Positions 27,090-36,157 are shown, counted from the first letter of the stretch. The stretch: 64,000 bases of DNA from Emticicia sp051209875 (GCF_051209875.1 NZ_JBNTQY010000001.1:1178001-1242000), one strand, 5' to 3'. Notes: generated from the sequence alone by a model not told the origin. Numbers and translations are program-made.

Positions 27090-28448
27090 ATGAATCATTT
27101 TACTATTTTCTTTACAAAGAAACTTAATGTTCTCTTTCTCCCTTTAGTTTTGGGGATATTGTTTTCTTCTTGTAAAGATAAGAAAGCCACAGAAGAACCA
27201 ACCCCTGTGAGTGTATCAATACCAACAAGTGAATTTGATGCAAGTATTGCCACTCGATGGACAGATTTGCAATTAAAGTTAATAAAATCTACCCCTGGTT
27301 ATGCTCCACCTGTAGCGGCACGTACACTTGCTTATACGAGTCTTGCCTTGTACGAAAGTGTAGTTTATGGGATGAAAAATAATCAATCTTTGGTTGGTCA
27401 AATAGCTGGTTTGACAGACTTGCCTAAGCCAGATTTAGCGAAAGATTATAGTTGGGGTTTAGCTGCTAATTCGGCACTTTCGACCTTAGTTATTGAAATG
27501 TATGCTACTACCAATGATGCCAATAAAGCAGCCATTGATTCACTTCGCCGAAATATTGAAAGTCCTTTAAAAAGAGATGTTGAAAATCAAGATATTATCG
27601 ACCGTTCGGTGGCTTTTGGAGCCGACATTGCCAAAGCGATTTGGGAATATTCAAAATCTGATGGTGGTAATGAAGGTTGGAACAATAATTTTCCCACTGA
27701 TTATAAAATACCAGTAGGGATTGGGCTTTGGGAGCCAACCAATGCTCAAAAAACGCCATTGTTGCCATATTGGGGTAAAAATCGAACTTTTGTTGTTTTA
27801 AATATGACTACAAATCCAACAGCACCATATACTTTTTCTTTCAAAGAAAACTCTGATATGTATAAATTGGCAAAAGAAGTGTATGACATAAACAAAGCCT
27901 TAACAACAGAGCAAAAAGCTATTGCCAATTTCTGGTCTGATGGAGCAAATTCAATCACTCCTCCTGGACATCATTTCAATATTGCTAATATTGTGTTGAA
28001 AAAAGAAAAAGCAAAATTAGATAAAGCAGCAGAGGTATATGCTAAAGTAGGAATGGCCATAAATGATGCTTTTGTGACTTGTTGGCGAACTAAATATACG
28101 TATAATTTGATGCGTCCACAGACTTATATTCGTCAAGCAATCGACCCCTCATGGTCTCCACTGCTTGTCTCACCCCCCTTTCCTGAATATTCTTCTGGTC
28201 ATTCATCTGGTTCGGGTGCAGCAGCCGAAATCCTAACAACGATTTTCGGAGATAATTTTGCTTTTACAGATAATACACACGCAGGAACATACGCTGACCG
28301 CTCGTTTAAATCGTTTTACGAGTATGCAAACGAAGCTACGCTTTCACGGCTTTATGGAGGAATTCACTATCGCCAAGCTAATGAAAATGGATTAAAAAAT
28401 GGGAAAGAGATAGCTAAAAATATATTAAAATTGAAATTTACAAAATAG
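27090..28448 (+). CDS. Vanadium-dependent haloperoxidase-like PAP2 lipoprotein 2
   Basis: I start at the ATG at 27090; the frame is open to 27048 via TTG but the lipoprotein signal (LGILFSSCKDK) fits the later start. The product has 452 residues. Pocket residues are all present: Lys335 and Arg342 (KYTYNLMRP), His371 (YSSGHS), Arg420 and His426 (SRLYGGIHYR). It is closer to the two copies at 28685 and 39485 than to the one at 20687, sharing SPPFPEYSSGHSSGSG-type and GLKNGKEI-type segments. Halide peroxidase or acid phosphatase activity are both possible. It is followed by its relative after 236 bp. Confidence 0.85.
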   Translation: MNHFTIFFTKKLNVLFLPLVLGILFSSCKDKKATEEPTPVSVSIPTSEFDASIATRWTDLQLKLIKSTPGYAPPVAARTLAYTSLALYESVVYGMKNNQSLVGQIAGLTDLPKPDLAKDYSWGLAANSALSTLVIEMYATTNDANKAAIDSLRRNIESPLKRDVENQDIIDRSVAFGADIAKAIWEYSKSDGGNEGWNNNFPTDYKIPVGIGLWEPTNAQKTPLLPYWGKNRTFVVLNMTTNPTAPYTFSFKENSDMYKLAKEVYDINKALTTEQKAIANFWSDGANSITPPGHHFNIANIVLKKEKAKLDKAAEVYAKVGMAINDAFVTCWRTKYTYNLMRPQTYIRQAIDPSWSPLLVSPPFPEYSSGHSSGSGAAAEILTTIFGDNFAFTDNTHAGTYADRSFKSFYEYANEATLSRLYGGIHYRQANENGLKNGKEIAKNILKLKFTK

Positions 28449-28595
28449 TCCACAAAATAGAAAATAAAGATTTGTCGTTTTTCAATTATCAACAAGCTAC
28501 ATTTCTTAGACTATCGACCGTTGATTGTTGTCTATCGACAAATAAAGTTTTTTTTACGCTGATTTCTTGATATATTTTTGTAAAAGCTCAGCTAA

Positions 28596-28632
28596 AACCC
28601 TGACGGAGGACATCAAAATCCCCGTCAGTGGT
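28596..28632 (+). promoter_or_regulatory. Structured leader or attenuator hairpin
   Basis: AACC-CTGACGG-GGA on the left pairs with TCC-CCGTCAG-GGTT on the right, interrupted by single-base bulges, 53 bp before the 28685 gene. It has no T-run. It could end the previous transcript or form a regulatory stem. Confidence 0.4.
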
Positions 28633-28684
28633 TAAAGTTAATTTCACGTTTTTATTATTTATCAAGAATTTGTACATTTGATTC

Positions 28685-30022
28685 ATGTTTATTCTTACAA
28701 ACATATTACTAAAGACACAAAAGACGATTGTAATAATAGCCTGTTTAGGCGTATTACTTTGTCAAAATGCTTTTTCCCAACACCAAGCTAAAGAGTTTTC
28801 GAGTGAAGTAGCTACAGCTTGGTACAATCTACAATTATTCTTGATTCCCAATACAACAGGTTTTTCACCACCAGTAGCTTCTCGTGCCTTGGGCTATACT
28901 GGATTGACACTCTATGAGTCAGTTGTAAATGGAATGCCTGATTATCAATCGCTTACAGGTGTTTTAAATGAATTTAAAACTGTTCCAAGAATAGAGTCAG
29001 GCAAAAACTATCATTGGGTTTTGTGTGCCAATGCCGCCCAAGCAAGCATTATCAAAAGCCTTTATGCCAGTACTTCTAAGGCAAATCTTCTCAAAATAGA
29101 TTCATTGAAAGGTATTTTTGAAAGAAAATACTTAAATGATGTAGATAAGGAAACGGCTTTACGTTCGATTAAACTTGGCGAAGCAATAGCCAAAGCTGTT
29201 TTTGATTACTCAAAAACGGATGGAGGACATGAAGGTTATAATAAAAATTTCCCTAAAGATTATAAAGTTACCACAGGTGCATGTGCCTGGACACCCACAG
29301 GCGAGCAGTCAATACCTTTGCAACCTTACTGGGGACATAATCGAACTTTTGTGAAGGGAGATGCTGATTTTGAGTTGCCTACACCTCCTCGTTGTGAAGC
29401 AAGTATTTCGTCGGTCATGTATGCTCAAGCATTAGAGGTATATAGCACTGGTAAAAACTTATCTTCAGAACAAACTACCATTGCTCGTTATTGGTCAGAT
29501 GATGCAGGAAAAACTTTTACGCCACCAGGTCATGCCATTGCGATTACATCACAAATAATTGCCAAAGAAAATTTACGATTAGATAAAGCGGCTGAGATTT
29601 ATTGTAAGGTAGGTATTGCCGCTGCTGATGCTTTCATTTCTTGTTGGAAATGTAAGTTTATGCACAATGTTTTGCGACCTGTTTCATACATTCGTACCAC
29701 CATTGACCGAAATTGGAATCCTTTGTTGGATACACCTCCTTTCCCTGAATACACATCTGGACACGCCTCTGTTTCAGGAGCAACGGCTCAAGTTTTATCT
29801 GATTTTTTTGGATTCAATTATCACTTTACTGATAATGCACATGCCGCCAGAGGTTTTAAACCTCGTTCATTTGAATCTTTCTATGAATTTGCCGAAGAAG
29901 CTGCTCTCTCCCGCATGTACGGGGGCATTCATTACCGAAATTCTAATGAACAAGGCTTAAAAAATGGCAAGAGAATTGGTAAAAACGTTTGTGAATTGAA
30001 GTTTAAGTCTAAAGGAGCTTAA
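28685..30022 (+). CDS. Vanadium-dependent haloperoxidase-like PAP2 protein 3
   Basis: The 445-residue protein has a hydrophobic N-terminus ending at LLCQNAFSQ, an ordinary signal peptide rather than a lipobox, so it is predicted to be periplasmic or secreted. Pocket residues: Lys324 and Arg331 (KFMHNVLRP), His360 (YTSGHA), Arg410 and His416 (SRMYGGIHYR). Extra cysteines (CWKCK) sit just before the lysine motif and recur in the 39485 copy. A TACATTTG box lies only 4 bp upstream of the ATG, which would make the mRNA nearly leaderless if used. It probably arose by duplication with the 27090 gene. Confidence 0.85.
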   Translation: MFILTNILLKTQKTIVIIACLGVLLCQNAFSQHQAKEFSSEVATAWYNLQLFLIPNTTGFSPPVASRALGYTGLTLYESVVNGMPDYQSLTGVLNEFKTVPRIESGKNYHWVLCANAAQASIIKSLYASTSKANLLKIDSLKGIFERKYLNDVDKETALRSIKLGEAIAKAVFDYSKTDGGHEGYNKNFPKDYKVTTGACAWTPTGEQSIPLQPYWGHNRTFVKGDADFELPTPPRCEASISSVMYAQALEVYSTGKNLSSEQTTIARYWSDDAGKTFTPPGHAIAITSQIIAKENLRLDKAAEIYCKVGIAAADAFISCWKCKFMHNVLRPVSYIRTTIDRNWNPLLDTPPFPEYTSGHASVSGATAQVLSDFFGFNYHFTDNAHAARGFKPRSFESFYEFAEEAALSRMYGGIHYRNSNEQGLKNGKRIGKNVCELKFKSKGA

Positions 30023-30178
30023 CTCAATTTACAATTGGAGATTTACGAATGAAGAATAATGAATAGTTTACAGTATTGGCATAAAGTGCTTATTATCAAA
30101 GGTTTATGAGTTGTGAAATTTAAAGTAAATAAATCATCTTATTTATTTTTCTTTTGTTAGTAGAAAACGTTAATTTTT

Positions 30179-30206
30179 CATTCGTAACTCGTCATTCGTA
30201 ACTCGT
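30179..30206. repeat. Tandem 14-bp repeat
   Basis: CATTCGTAACTCGT occurs twice head to tail (30179-30192, 30193-30206) in the intergenic region before the hydrolase gene. Confidence 0.7.
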
Positions 30207-30225
30207 CAATTTCCCCAAAAAACCT

Positions 30226-30233
30226 TACCTTTG
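30226..30233 (+). promoter_or_regulatory. -7 box of the hydrolase gene
   Basis: TACCTTTG matches TAnnTTTG and ends 24 bp before the ATG at 30258, which supports that start over the in-frame codon at 30231. Confidence 0.55.
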
Positions 30234-30257
30234 TGCCTCAAATTATCAAATTTAAGT

Positions 30258-31025
30258 ATGAAACTTTTTTTTAGAAAAACTGGCGAAGGTCAGCCAATTT
30301 TGATTCTACATGGTGTTTTTGGTTCTTCAGATAATTGGTTTTCCATTAGTAAAATGATTGCCGAAAAGGGTTATGCGGTTTATGCTTTAGATGCTCGAAA
30401 TCATGGACAATCGCCTCGTAGTGAGGACTTTAGCTATGAATTGATGGCAGATGATTTGAATGAATTTATCGAAGATAATGCTTTAGAAAAGCCAGTTATT
30501 ATTGGTCATTCGATGGGTGGAAAAACGGTGATGCACTTTGCTATGAAATACCCAGAAAAGTATTCAAAACTCATCATTGTTGATATAGCTCCTAAGTTTT
30601 ACCCATCCCATCACGGGCATATTATTCAAGGCCTAAATTCGATTGATTTAGAAAATCTTAAAAACCGTAATGAAGCTGAAATACAATTAGCAAAATACGT
30701 ATCAAATGTGGGAGAAAGACAATTTTTATTGAAAAATATTTACCGAACCGAAGAAGGGAAATTTGACTGGCGAATAAACTTACCAGTTTTGAGCAGAGAA
30801 ATTTATCAAATTGGTGGAGATTTTACTGATGTTCATGAGGTAGGAGTACCTGTACTTTTTCTTCGTGGAAGCGAATCGGGTTATATTCATGACGAAGACA
30901 TTCCTGCTATCAAGAAAACATTCCCCAATGCAATTATACAGACGATAGAAGGAGCAGGGCATTGGGTACAGGCCGAAAAACCTACCGAATTTGTAGAAGC
31001 AGTTTTAAATTTCGTTGCAAGGTAG
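30258..31025 (+). CDS. Alpha/beta hydrolase (YbfF-like esterase)
   Basis: The 255-residue cytoplasmic protein carries LILHGVFGSSDNW (oxyanion-hole region), the nucleophile elbow VIIGHSMGGKTVMHFA, an acid in the LRGSESGYIHDEDI strand and the catalytic His in EGAGHWVQAEKP. The order and length match the YbfF/alpha-beta hydrolase esterases, which act on acyl-CoA or short esters. The upstream start at 30231 is rejected because it would lie within the promoter box. It is monocistronic, convergent with the desaturase gene. Confidence 0.9.
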   Translation: MKLFFRKTGEGQPILILHGVFGSSDNWFSISKMIAEKGYAVYALDARNHGQSPRSEDFSYELMADDLNEFIEDNALEKPVIIGHSMGGKTVMHFAMKYPEKYSKLIIVDIAPKFYPSHHGHIIQGLNSIDLENLKNRNEAEIQLAKYVSNVGERQFLLKNIYRTEEGKFDWRINLPVLSREIYQIGGDFTDVHEVGVPVLFLRGSESGYIHDEDIPAIKKTFPNAIIQTIEGAGHWVQAEKPTEFVEAVLNFVAR

Positions 31026-31046
31026 AGACGCATTGTAATGCGTCTC
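31025..31046. terminator. Bidirectional hairpin between convergent genes
   Basis: GAGACGCATT (31025-31034) pairs perfectly with AATGCGTCTC (31037-31046). It begins at the last base of the hydrolase stop codon and lies before the desaturase stop on the other strand. It may belong to a dispersed palindrome family. Confidence 0.65.
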
Positions 31047-31071
31047 GTAGGTAGGACAATGTGAGTGGGAA

Positions 31072-32580
31072 TTATTGAATCATTCCTGCAACAATTTTTG
31101 CCGATGATAACGCCAATGGTATTCCTCCTCCAGGGTGTACGCTTCCACCTACGAAGTAAAGATTTTTGATTTTTGATGAGAAATTAGCGTGTCGTAAAAA
31201 AGCTGCAAATTTATTATTTGAACTATTACCATACAAAGCACCTTGTGCCGAGGAAGTTTTAAATTCAATGCTTCTTGGGTCAAGAATTGATTCATTTTCT
31301 ATCAACTCGGCAATATTTACGCCCAAATTTCTACTTAATTTATTGATGACGTTTTGTCGAGTTTCGGCTATAATTTTCTCCCAATCTTGACCTTCATTGG
31401 CGGGAGCATTAATCAAAACAAACCAGTTCTCACAGCCTTCGGGAGCATCATCTTTTTTATATTTTGAAGTAATATTTAAGTAAATTGTAGGGTCGTGATA
31501 AATTGTTTTTTTCTGGAATTGATGTTCAAATTCAGTGCGATAATCATCAGAAAAAAAGATATTATGCAAGCCTAATTCTTTGAAATGATGTTTGATTCCC
31601 CAATAAAAAATAAGACCCGAACCACTTTTATCTTGATTAAGAATTTTATCGGGGTGTTTTTCCTTTGGCAATAATTTTCGATAAGTTGGAGTTACATCCA
31701 TATTTGAAATGATGAGTGATGAATGATGAATGAGTAATGTTCCGCTGATGGGCGAGTTTTGGTCATTCTTACTCTCATTTCTCGAATCTCGAATCTTGAG
31801 CCCTTTTACAATATTATCTTCAACTAAAATCTCTTCAACTTTGGTATGATAATGAAATTCTACGCCCAAATCTTCTGCCAATCGAACTAAGCTTTGAGTA
31901 ATACCAAACATGCCATCTTTCGGAAAAAATGCCCCAATGTTATATTCCAAATGCGGAATGATATTGAGTGTTGCAGGCGTTTGATAAGGGTCAGAACCAT
32001 TATAAGTAGCATATCTATTAAATAATTGAACGGCTTTTTTGGTGGAAAAAAAACATTCATTTGCACCATTCATTGTACCGAAAATACCTAACTTATGTAA
32101 ATTAAAATATCCTCTGAATGCCTTTTTTGAAGTCCAAGTAGAGAGTTGATGAAGTGAATCTTCTAAGAAAAGTCCGCTCAAAATTTCATATTTAAAAGCA
32201 CTATCTTTTAGAAACTTACGGATTTTTTCGGCAGGCTCACCAAGTTTTTTTTCAGCATCTTCGGCAAATTGGTTGATGTCAGCAGAAACATTTAAACGAG
32301 TACCATCTTCCCAAAAGTATTTGCAAACTTCGGGGAGTTGGATATACTGAAAGTAGTCAATAGGATTTTTGTTAGAAATTTCAAAAAGTTCATTCACAAA
32401 TTGAGGCATTGTAAACAAAGAAGGCCCAGCATCAAAACGATAATCACCTTGCTGAAATTCACTCAATTTTCCACCAGGATAATCATTGGCTTCAAAAACT
32501 GCTACGTTATACCCTTTATTTGCCAAACGAATAGCAGTTGCAATACCTCCAATTCCTGCCCCAATGATTGCTACATTCAT
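31072..32580 (-). CDS. CrtI/CrtD-type FAD-dependent carotenoid desaturase
   Basis: The 502-residue protein opens with a dinucleotide-binding fold (VAIIGAGIGGIATAIRLANK) and FEANDYPGGKLSEF, and ends with the C-terminal FAD motif (YFVGGSVHPGGGIPLALSSA). Both are hallmarks of phytoene-desaturase-family enzymes. The N-terminus looks more like CrtD-type 1-hydroxycarotenoid 3,4-desaturases than CrtI, so a late carotenoid step is favoured, with moderate certainty. No other carotenoid gene is in the window. Residues about 262-293 (RDSRNESKNDQN, then TLLIHHSSLIISN) are encoded by low-complexity repeats and look like an in-frame insertion. Confidence 0.85.
   Translation of the reverse strand: MNVAIIGAGIGGIATAIRLANKGYNVAVFEANDYPGGKLSEFQQGDYRFDAGPSLFTMPQFVNELFEISNKNPIDYFQYIQLPEVCKYFWEDGTRLNVSADINQFAEDAEKKLGEPAEKIRKFLKDSAFKYEILSGLFLEDSLHQLSTWTSKKAFRGYFNLHKLGIFGTMNGANECFFSTKKAVQLFNRYATYNGSDPYQTPATLNIIPHLEYNIGAFFPKDGMFGITQSLVRLAEDLGVEFHYHTKVEEILVEDNIVKGLKIRDSRNESKNDQNSPISGTLLIHHSSLIISNMDVTPTYRKLLPKEKHPDKILNQDKSGSGLIFYWGIKHHFKELGLHNIFFSDDYRTEFEHQFQKKTIYHDPTIYLNITSKYKKDDAPEGCENWFVLINAPANEGQDWEKIIAETRQNVINKLSRNLGVNIAELIENESILDPRSIEFKTSSAQGALYGNSSNNKFAAFLRHANFSSKIKNLYFVGGSVHPGGGIPLALSSAKIVAGMIQ
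31702..31800. repeat. Low-complexity repeat inside the desaturase gene
   Basis: Short units (GATGA/GAATGA and CTCGAATCT-like) are repeated in frame. The style resembles intergenic repeats such as the one at 30179. Confidence 0.5.
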
Positions 32581-32815
32581 AAAATCTTATTAAATCGTTG
32601 AATTGATAAATATAACATACTTTGCTAATGAACTGTTACAAATATTACTGGAAAAAGATGAAAATATAGCTTTGAAAAAATCTTGAATTAGATTTTTTGC
32701 TTTAAAATATTAAATTTATCGCAAAAATTGAGATTTTTTCTTTATTTTGCGTCTTAATATAAATAACCCAAATTAATCATAAAATCAATTAACCTCACCC
32801 TGAGTAAAACCACCA
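32581..32815. other. Divergent promoter region
   Basis: This 235-bp AT-rich interval separates the desaturase gene (reverse) from the NtrC-like gene (forward) and must hold both promoters. I see no gene and no clear box. Confidence 0.5.
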
Positions 32816-33979
32816 ATGGCAAAATTATTGATTGTTGATGACGAAAAAAGTATTCGAGATGCCCTACGTGACATCTTGGAATATGAAGAATACGAAGTAG
32901 ATGAAGCAAAAGATGGCGAAGAAGGGCTCGAAATGGTGCTAAAAACCCAGTATGATGTGGCTCTTTGTGATATCAAAATGCCTAAATTAGATGGGCTTGA
33001 GATGCTGTTGAAAGCCAAAGAAGAAGGGGTAATGACCCAATTTGTGATGATTTCTGCTTTTGGAAATGTCGAAAATGCTGTTGAAGCAACCAAACGTGGT
33101 GCTTACGATTTTATTACTAAGCCACCTGATTTGAATCGTTTGCTTGTAACGGTGCGTAATGCCATTGAAAAAAACAAAGATGTAGAAGTAATCAAAGTTC
33201 TTAAAAGAAGAATTTATAAAATCAATGAAATCGTTGGTGAGTCTGACCTTATCAAGAAAGTAAAAGAAACCATCGATCGTGTAGCTCCAACGGAAGCACG
33301 TGTATTGATTACAGGGCCAAATGGTTCGGGTAAAGAAATGGTTGCCAAGCAAATTCATGAAAAAAGTAACCGTTGTAATCAACCTTCAGTTGAGGTAAAC
33401 TGTGCTGCGATTCCTTCAGAATTGATTGAAAGTGAACTTTTTGGACATGAAAAAGGAGCTTTTACTTCGGCAATTAAGCAAAGAATTGGTAAATTTGAAC
33501 AAGCTGATGGCGGTACACTTTTCTTAGATGAAATTGGCGACATGAGCCTTTCAGCACAAGCAAAGGTGTTACGTGCTTTGCAGGAAAGTAAAATTACCCG
33601 TGTTGGCGGAGATAAAGAAATTAAAATCAATGTAAGGGTGATTGCAGCAACAAACAAAGATTTGAGAAAAGAAATTGCTGAAGGAAACTTCCGTGAAGAC
33701 TTATTCCATCGTCTGAATGTTATTCCGATTCATGTTCCTGCATTATCTGACCGTAAAAATGACATTCCTTTATTGACAGATAAGTTTTTGAATGATGTAG
33801 CAGAAGAATATGGTGATGCAACCAAAGAGTTTGATGCAGACGCTATGGAGTATATGAAAAACTTGCCTTGGACAGGAAATGTGCGTGAATTACGCAACGT
33901 AGTAGAGCGTTTGGTAATAATGTGTGGACCTACTATCACACTTGATGATGTGAAATTGTATGCTGGTATTGGTTTTTAA
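32816..33979 (+). CDS. Sigma-54-dependent response regulator (NtrC-like) lacking a DNA-binding domain
   Basis: The 387-residue protein has an N-terminal receiver (about 1-120; IVDDEKSIRDAL, ALCDIKMPKLDG with the phospho-Asp). An AAA+ sigma-54 interaction domain follows (about 145-380). It shows Walker A GPNGSGKEM, GHEKGAFTSA (the GAFTGA loop with Ser for Gly), Walker B GGTLFLDEIGDM and VRELRNVVERLVIM. It stops at LDDVKLYAGIGF, without the usual C-terminal Fis-type helix-turn-helix. It may thus act without specific enhancer binding or with a partner protein. No cognate histidine kinase gene is adjacent. A terminator follows. Confidence 0.93.
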   Translation: MAKLLIVDDEKSIRDALRDILEYEEYEVDEAKDGEEGLEMVLKTQYDVALCDIKMPKLDGLEMLLKAKEEGVMTQFVMISAFGNVENAVEATKRGAYDFITKPPDLNRLLVTVRNAIEKNKDVEVIKVLKRRIYKINEIVGESDLIKKVKETIDRVAPTEARVLITGPNGSGKEMVAKQIHEKSNRCNQPSVEVNCAAIPSELIESELFGHEKGAFTSAIKQRIGKFEQADGGTLFLDEIGDMSLSAQAKVLRALQESKITRVGGDKEIKINVRVIAATNKDLRKEIAEGNFREDLFHRLNVIPIHVPALSDRKNDIPLLTDKFLNDVAEEYGDATKEFDADAMEYMKNLPWTGNVRELRNVVERLVIMCGPTITLDDVKLYAGIGF

Positions 33980-34016
33980 GTAGTCAATGGACAACAGTCG
34001 ATAGATGACAGATAGA

Positions 34017-34053
34017 AAAAGCGTCATGTTGAGATTCTCAGCATGACGCTTTT
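34017..34053. terminator. Bidirectional terminator
   Basis: AAAAGCGTCATG (34017-34028) pairs perfectly with CATGACGCTTTT (34042-34053), between the convergent NtrC-like gene and purM. Confidence 0.85.
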
Positions 34054-34090
34054 ATTTTGTTAGCTATATTATAAAAATATTGTCTGCGGA

Positions 34091-35248
34091 CTAATAAACA
34101 AATTCTCCAAATTCGCTTTTGATCGTTACTTTTTTGCTTTCGGCTGCTTCAACTCGACCAATAATTTGAGCATCAATTCCAAACGATTGAGAAATTTCGA
34201 TAATACGTTGGGCATGAACTTCATCCAAATAAACTTCTAAGCGATGTCCCATATTGAAGACTTTATACATTTCTTGCCAAGAAGTTCCGCTTTGTTCTTG
34301 AATTAATTTAAACAGTGGAGGAATCGGGAAAAGATTATCTTTGATAACATGCAAGTTTTCGATAAAATGTAAAACCTTTGTTTGAGCTCCGCCACTACAA
34401 TGTACCATGCCATGAATTTTCGAACGAAGTTCGGTCAAGAATGCTTTGGCAACTGGTGCATACGTACGAGTAGGAGATAGGATGAGTTTGCCTACATTTG
34501 TGCCAGCTATTTCCTCAGTTAATTCCTTTCCGCCGCTATACACCAAATCTTTGTTTATTTCATTGTCGTAGCTTTCTGGATATTTTTCGGCATAATTTTT
34601 AGACAAAACATCGTGTCTGGCAGAAGTCAAGCCATTACTTCCCATGCCTCCGTTGTAACTATTCTCGTAAGTCGCTTGTCCGTAAGAAGCTAAACCAACA
34701 ATGACATCTCCTGCTTTAATATTATCATTAGAAATAATTTCATTTCGTTTCATTCGGGCAACGATGGTGCTATTGACAGCAATAGTTTTTACAAGGTCTC
34801 CCACATCGGCAGTTTCACCACCAGTACTATAAATTTCTACTCCGTGGCTACGAAGCATCGCTAAACAATCTTCTGTACCGTTGATAATTTCTCCAATTAC
34901 TTCACCAGGAATTTTATTTTTGTTTCTATCAATACTCGATGAAATCAACATCGGGCCAACTGCTCCCACACAAATCAAATCATCAGTATTCATCACAATT
35001 GAATCTTGTGCAATGCCACGCCAAACCGAAATGTCCCCTGTTTCTTTCCAATATAAATAAGCTAATGAAGTTTTTGTACCAGCACCGTCGGCGTGCATAA
35101 TATTGCAATAATCGGCATCTCCGCCTAAAGTATCAGGCGATATTTTACAAAATGCTTTTGGAAAAAGCCCTTTGTCTAATTTCTCAATTGCCTTATGTAC
35201 ATCTTCTTTTGCAGCCGAAACGCCACGCTGCATATAACGGTCAGTCAT
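34091..35248 (-). CDS. purM: Phosphoribosylformylglycinamidine cyclo-ligase (AIR synthase)
   Basis: The 385-residue protein catalyses the fifth step of purine synthesis, the ATP-dependent closure of FGAM to AIR, in the cytoplasm. Family features are HADGAGTKTSLAYLYW (metal and substrate loop), NTDDLICVGAVGPMLISSSI, YSTGGETADVGDLV and a C-terminal MGHRLEVYLDE. The length exceeds the enteric enzyme and fits the Bacteroidota form, which has an extended N-terminus (MTDRYMQRGVSAAKEDVHKA). A TACCTTTG promoter box lies 24 bp upstream. No other purine gene is adjacent. Confidence 0.92.
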   Translation of the reverse strand: MTDRYMQRGVSAAKEDVHKAIEKLDKGLFPKAFCKISPDTLGGDADYCNIMHADGAGTKTSLAYLYWKETGDISVWRGIAQDSIVMNTDDLICVGAVGPMLISSSIDRNKNKIPGEVIGEIINGTEDCLAMLRSHGVEIYSTGGETADVGDLVKTIAVNSTIVARMKRNEIISNDNIKAGDVIVGLASYGQATYENSYNGGMGSNGLTSARHDVLSKNYAEKYPESYDNEINKDLVYSGGKELTEEIAGTNVGKLILSPTRTYAPVAKAFLTELRSKIHGMVHCSGGAQTKVLHFIENLHVIKDNLFPIPPLFKLIQEQSGTSWQEMYKVFNMGHRLEVYLDEVHAQRIIEISQSFGIDAQIIGRVEAAESKKVTIKSEFGEFVY

Positions 35249-35271
35249 TTTAATAGTCTATTATTGAGTCA

Positions 35272-35279
35272 CAAAGGTA
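35272..35279 (-). promoter_or_regulatory. -7 box of purM
   Basis: On the reverse strand TACCTTTG, an exact TAnnTTTG match 23 bp before the ATG at 35248. Confidence 0.55.
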
Positions 35280-35322
35280 CTTGTTTAATGGGGAATGTAA
35301 AATGGATAATTGAAAATTAATA

Positions 35323-35375
35323 GTAGCACAATTCTCCGAATTGTACAAAACAAACAATTCGGAGAATTGTGCTAC
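35323..35375. repeat. Long perfect inverted repeat
   Basis: Arms of 22 bp (35323-35344, starting GTAGCACAATTCTCC; 35354-35375, ending GAATTGTGCTAC) are perfect complements around a nine-base loop. The right arm includes the stop codon (35372-35374) of the cyanophycinase-like gene, for which it can act as terminator. The inner halves are themselves near-palindromic, suggesting a mobile palindromic element. Confidence 0.8.
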
Positions 35376-36157
35376 ATTTTTTTTCGTTTCTTTAAATCAA
35401 ATTTTTCGCCTTTTTGAAGCATCAAAAACTTCATTTCATTGGGCTGCTTTAAGGTTTCAAAAATCATTACTTGACTTTCGCCCAAGACTTCTGCATAGCG
35501 ATTTTGCTCCACCACTAAAGCTGTATTTTCGTCAATACCAACACCTAACAGGGTAGGATTTTTGAAAATCAAGCCAATCAAACGATTTTGTCTTTGACGT
35601 TTGATAAAATGCTGATCAACAATGATTTCATTCATTAGTCCAAGTCCTTTTTTTGTTTCAACTTTCGAACCATCAATCACCTTGAAATCACCTTCCCCAC
35701 TGATCATTATTTCCGACATAATGGCTGTCCCAGCACTTGTTCCTGCAAAAATTACGCTATTTTTATACATTTCGTGCATAGTTTTGAATAACTCTTCATC
35801 TTTCAAAACATCCATGATACGATTTTGGTCGCCGCCGCAAAAAAATACTCCTTTAGCGGTTTTTAGTTGAGCTAAAAGTTTTGTTTTTGTTTCTGCATTG
35901 AGCGGAGATAAAGGAGCATTTTCAACTGAAATTTTTGAAAGAGCAGCCACTTCATTTTTAATGTTTGAAAAAGCAATTTCTTGTTCGCCACTCGCCCATG
36001 GAATCACTAATATTTTACCATTTTCATTGCCACTAAATTCGATGAATTTTGTCAAAATATCAGGTGTTCGTTTGCCTCCACCAATCAAAATTAAACGTTC
36101 TTGAGCAAAGCTGATACTTGATATAAAGAATAGAAGTAAGGATAATTTTCGAGTCAT
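35372..36157 (-). CDS. Cyanophycinase-like peptidase S51 family protein, exported
   Basis: The 261-residue protein has a signal peptide (MTRKLSLLLFFISSISFAQ). The S51 fold is recognised from LILIGGGKRT, VFFCGGDQNRI, the nucleophile elbow FAGTSAGTAIMSE (Ser of TSAG), and LMNEIIVDQHFIKRQRQNRL with the conserved His region. Cyanophycinases cleave beta-Asp-Arg dipeptides from cyanophycin. With an export signal it probably processes external or envelope isopeptides; the actual substrate is unknown. The gene is separate from purM, with the long inverted repeat between. Confidence 0.88.
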   Translation of the reverse strand: MTRKLSLLLFFISSISFAQERLILIGGGKRTPDILTKFIEFSGNENGKILVIPWASGEQEIAFSNIKNEVAALSKISVENAPLSPLNAETKTKLLAQLKTAKGVFFCGGDQNRIMDVLKDEELFKTMHEMYKNSVIFAGTSAGTAIMSEIMISGEGDFKVIDGSKVETKKGLGLMNEIIVDQHFIKRQRQNRLIGLIFKNPTLLGVGIDENTALVVEQNRYAEVLGESQVMIFETLKQPNEMKFLMLQKGEKFDLKKRKKM

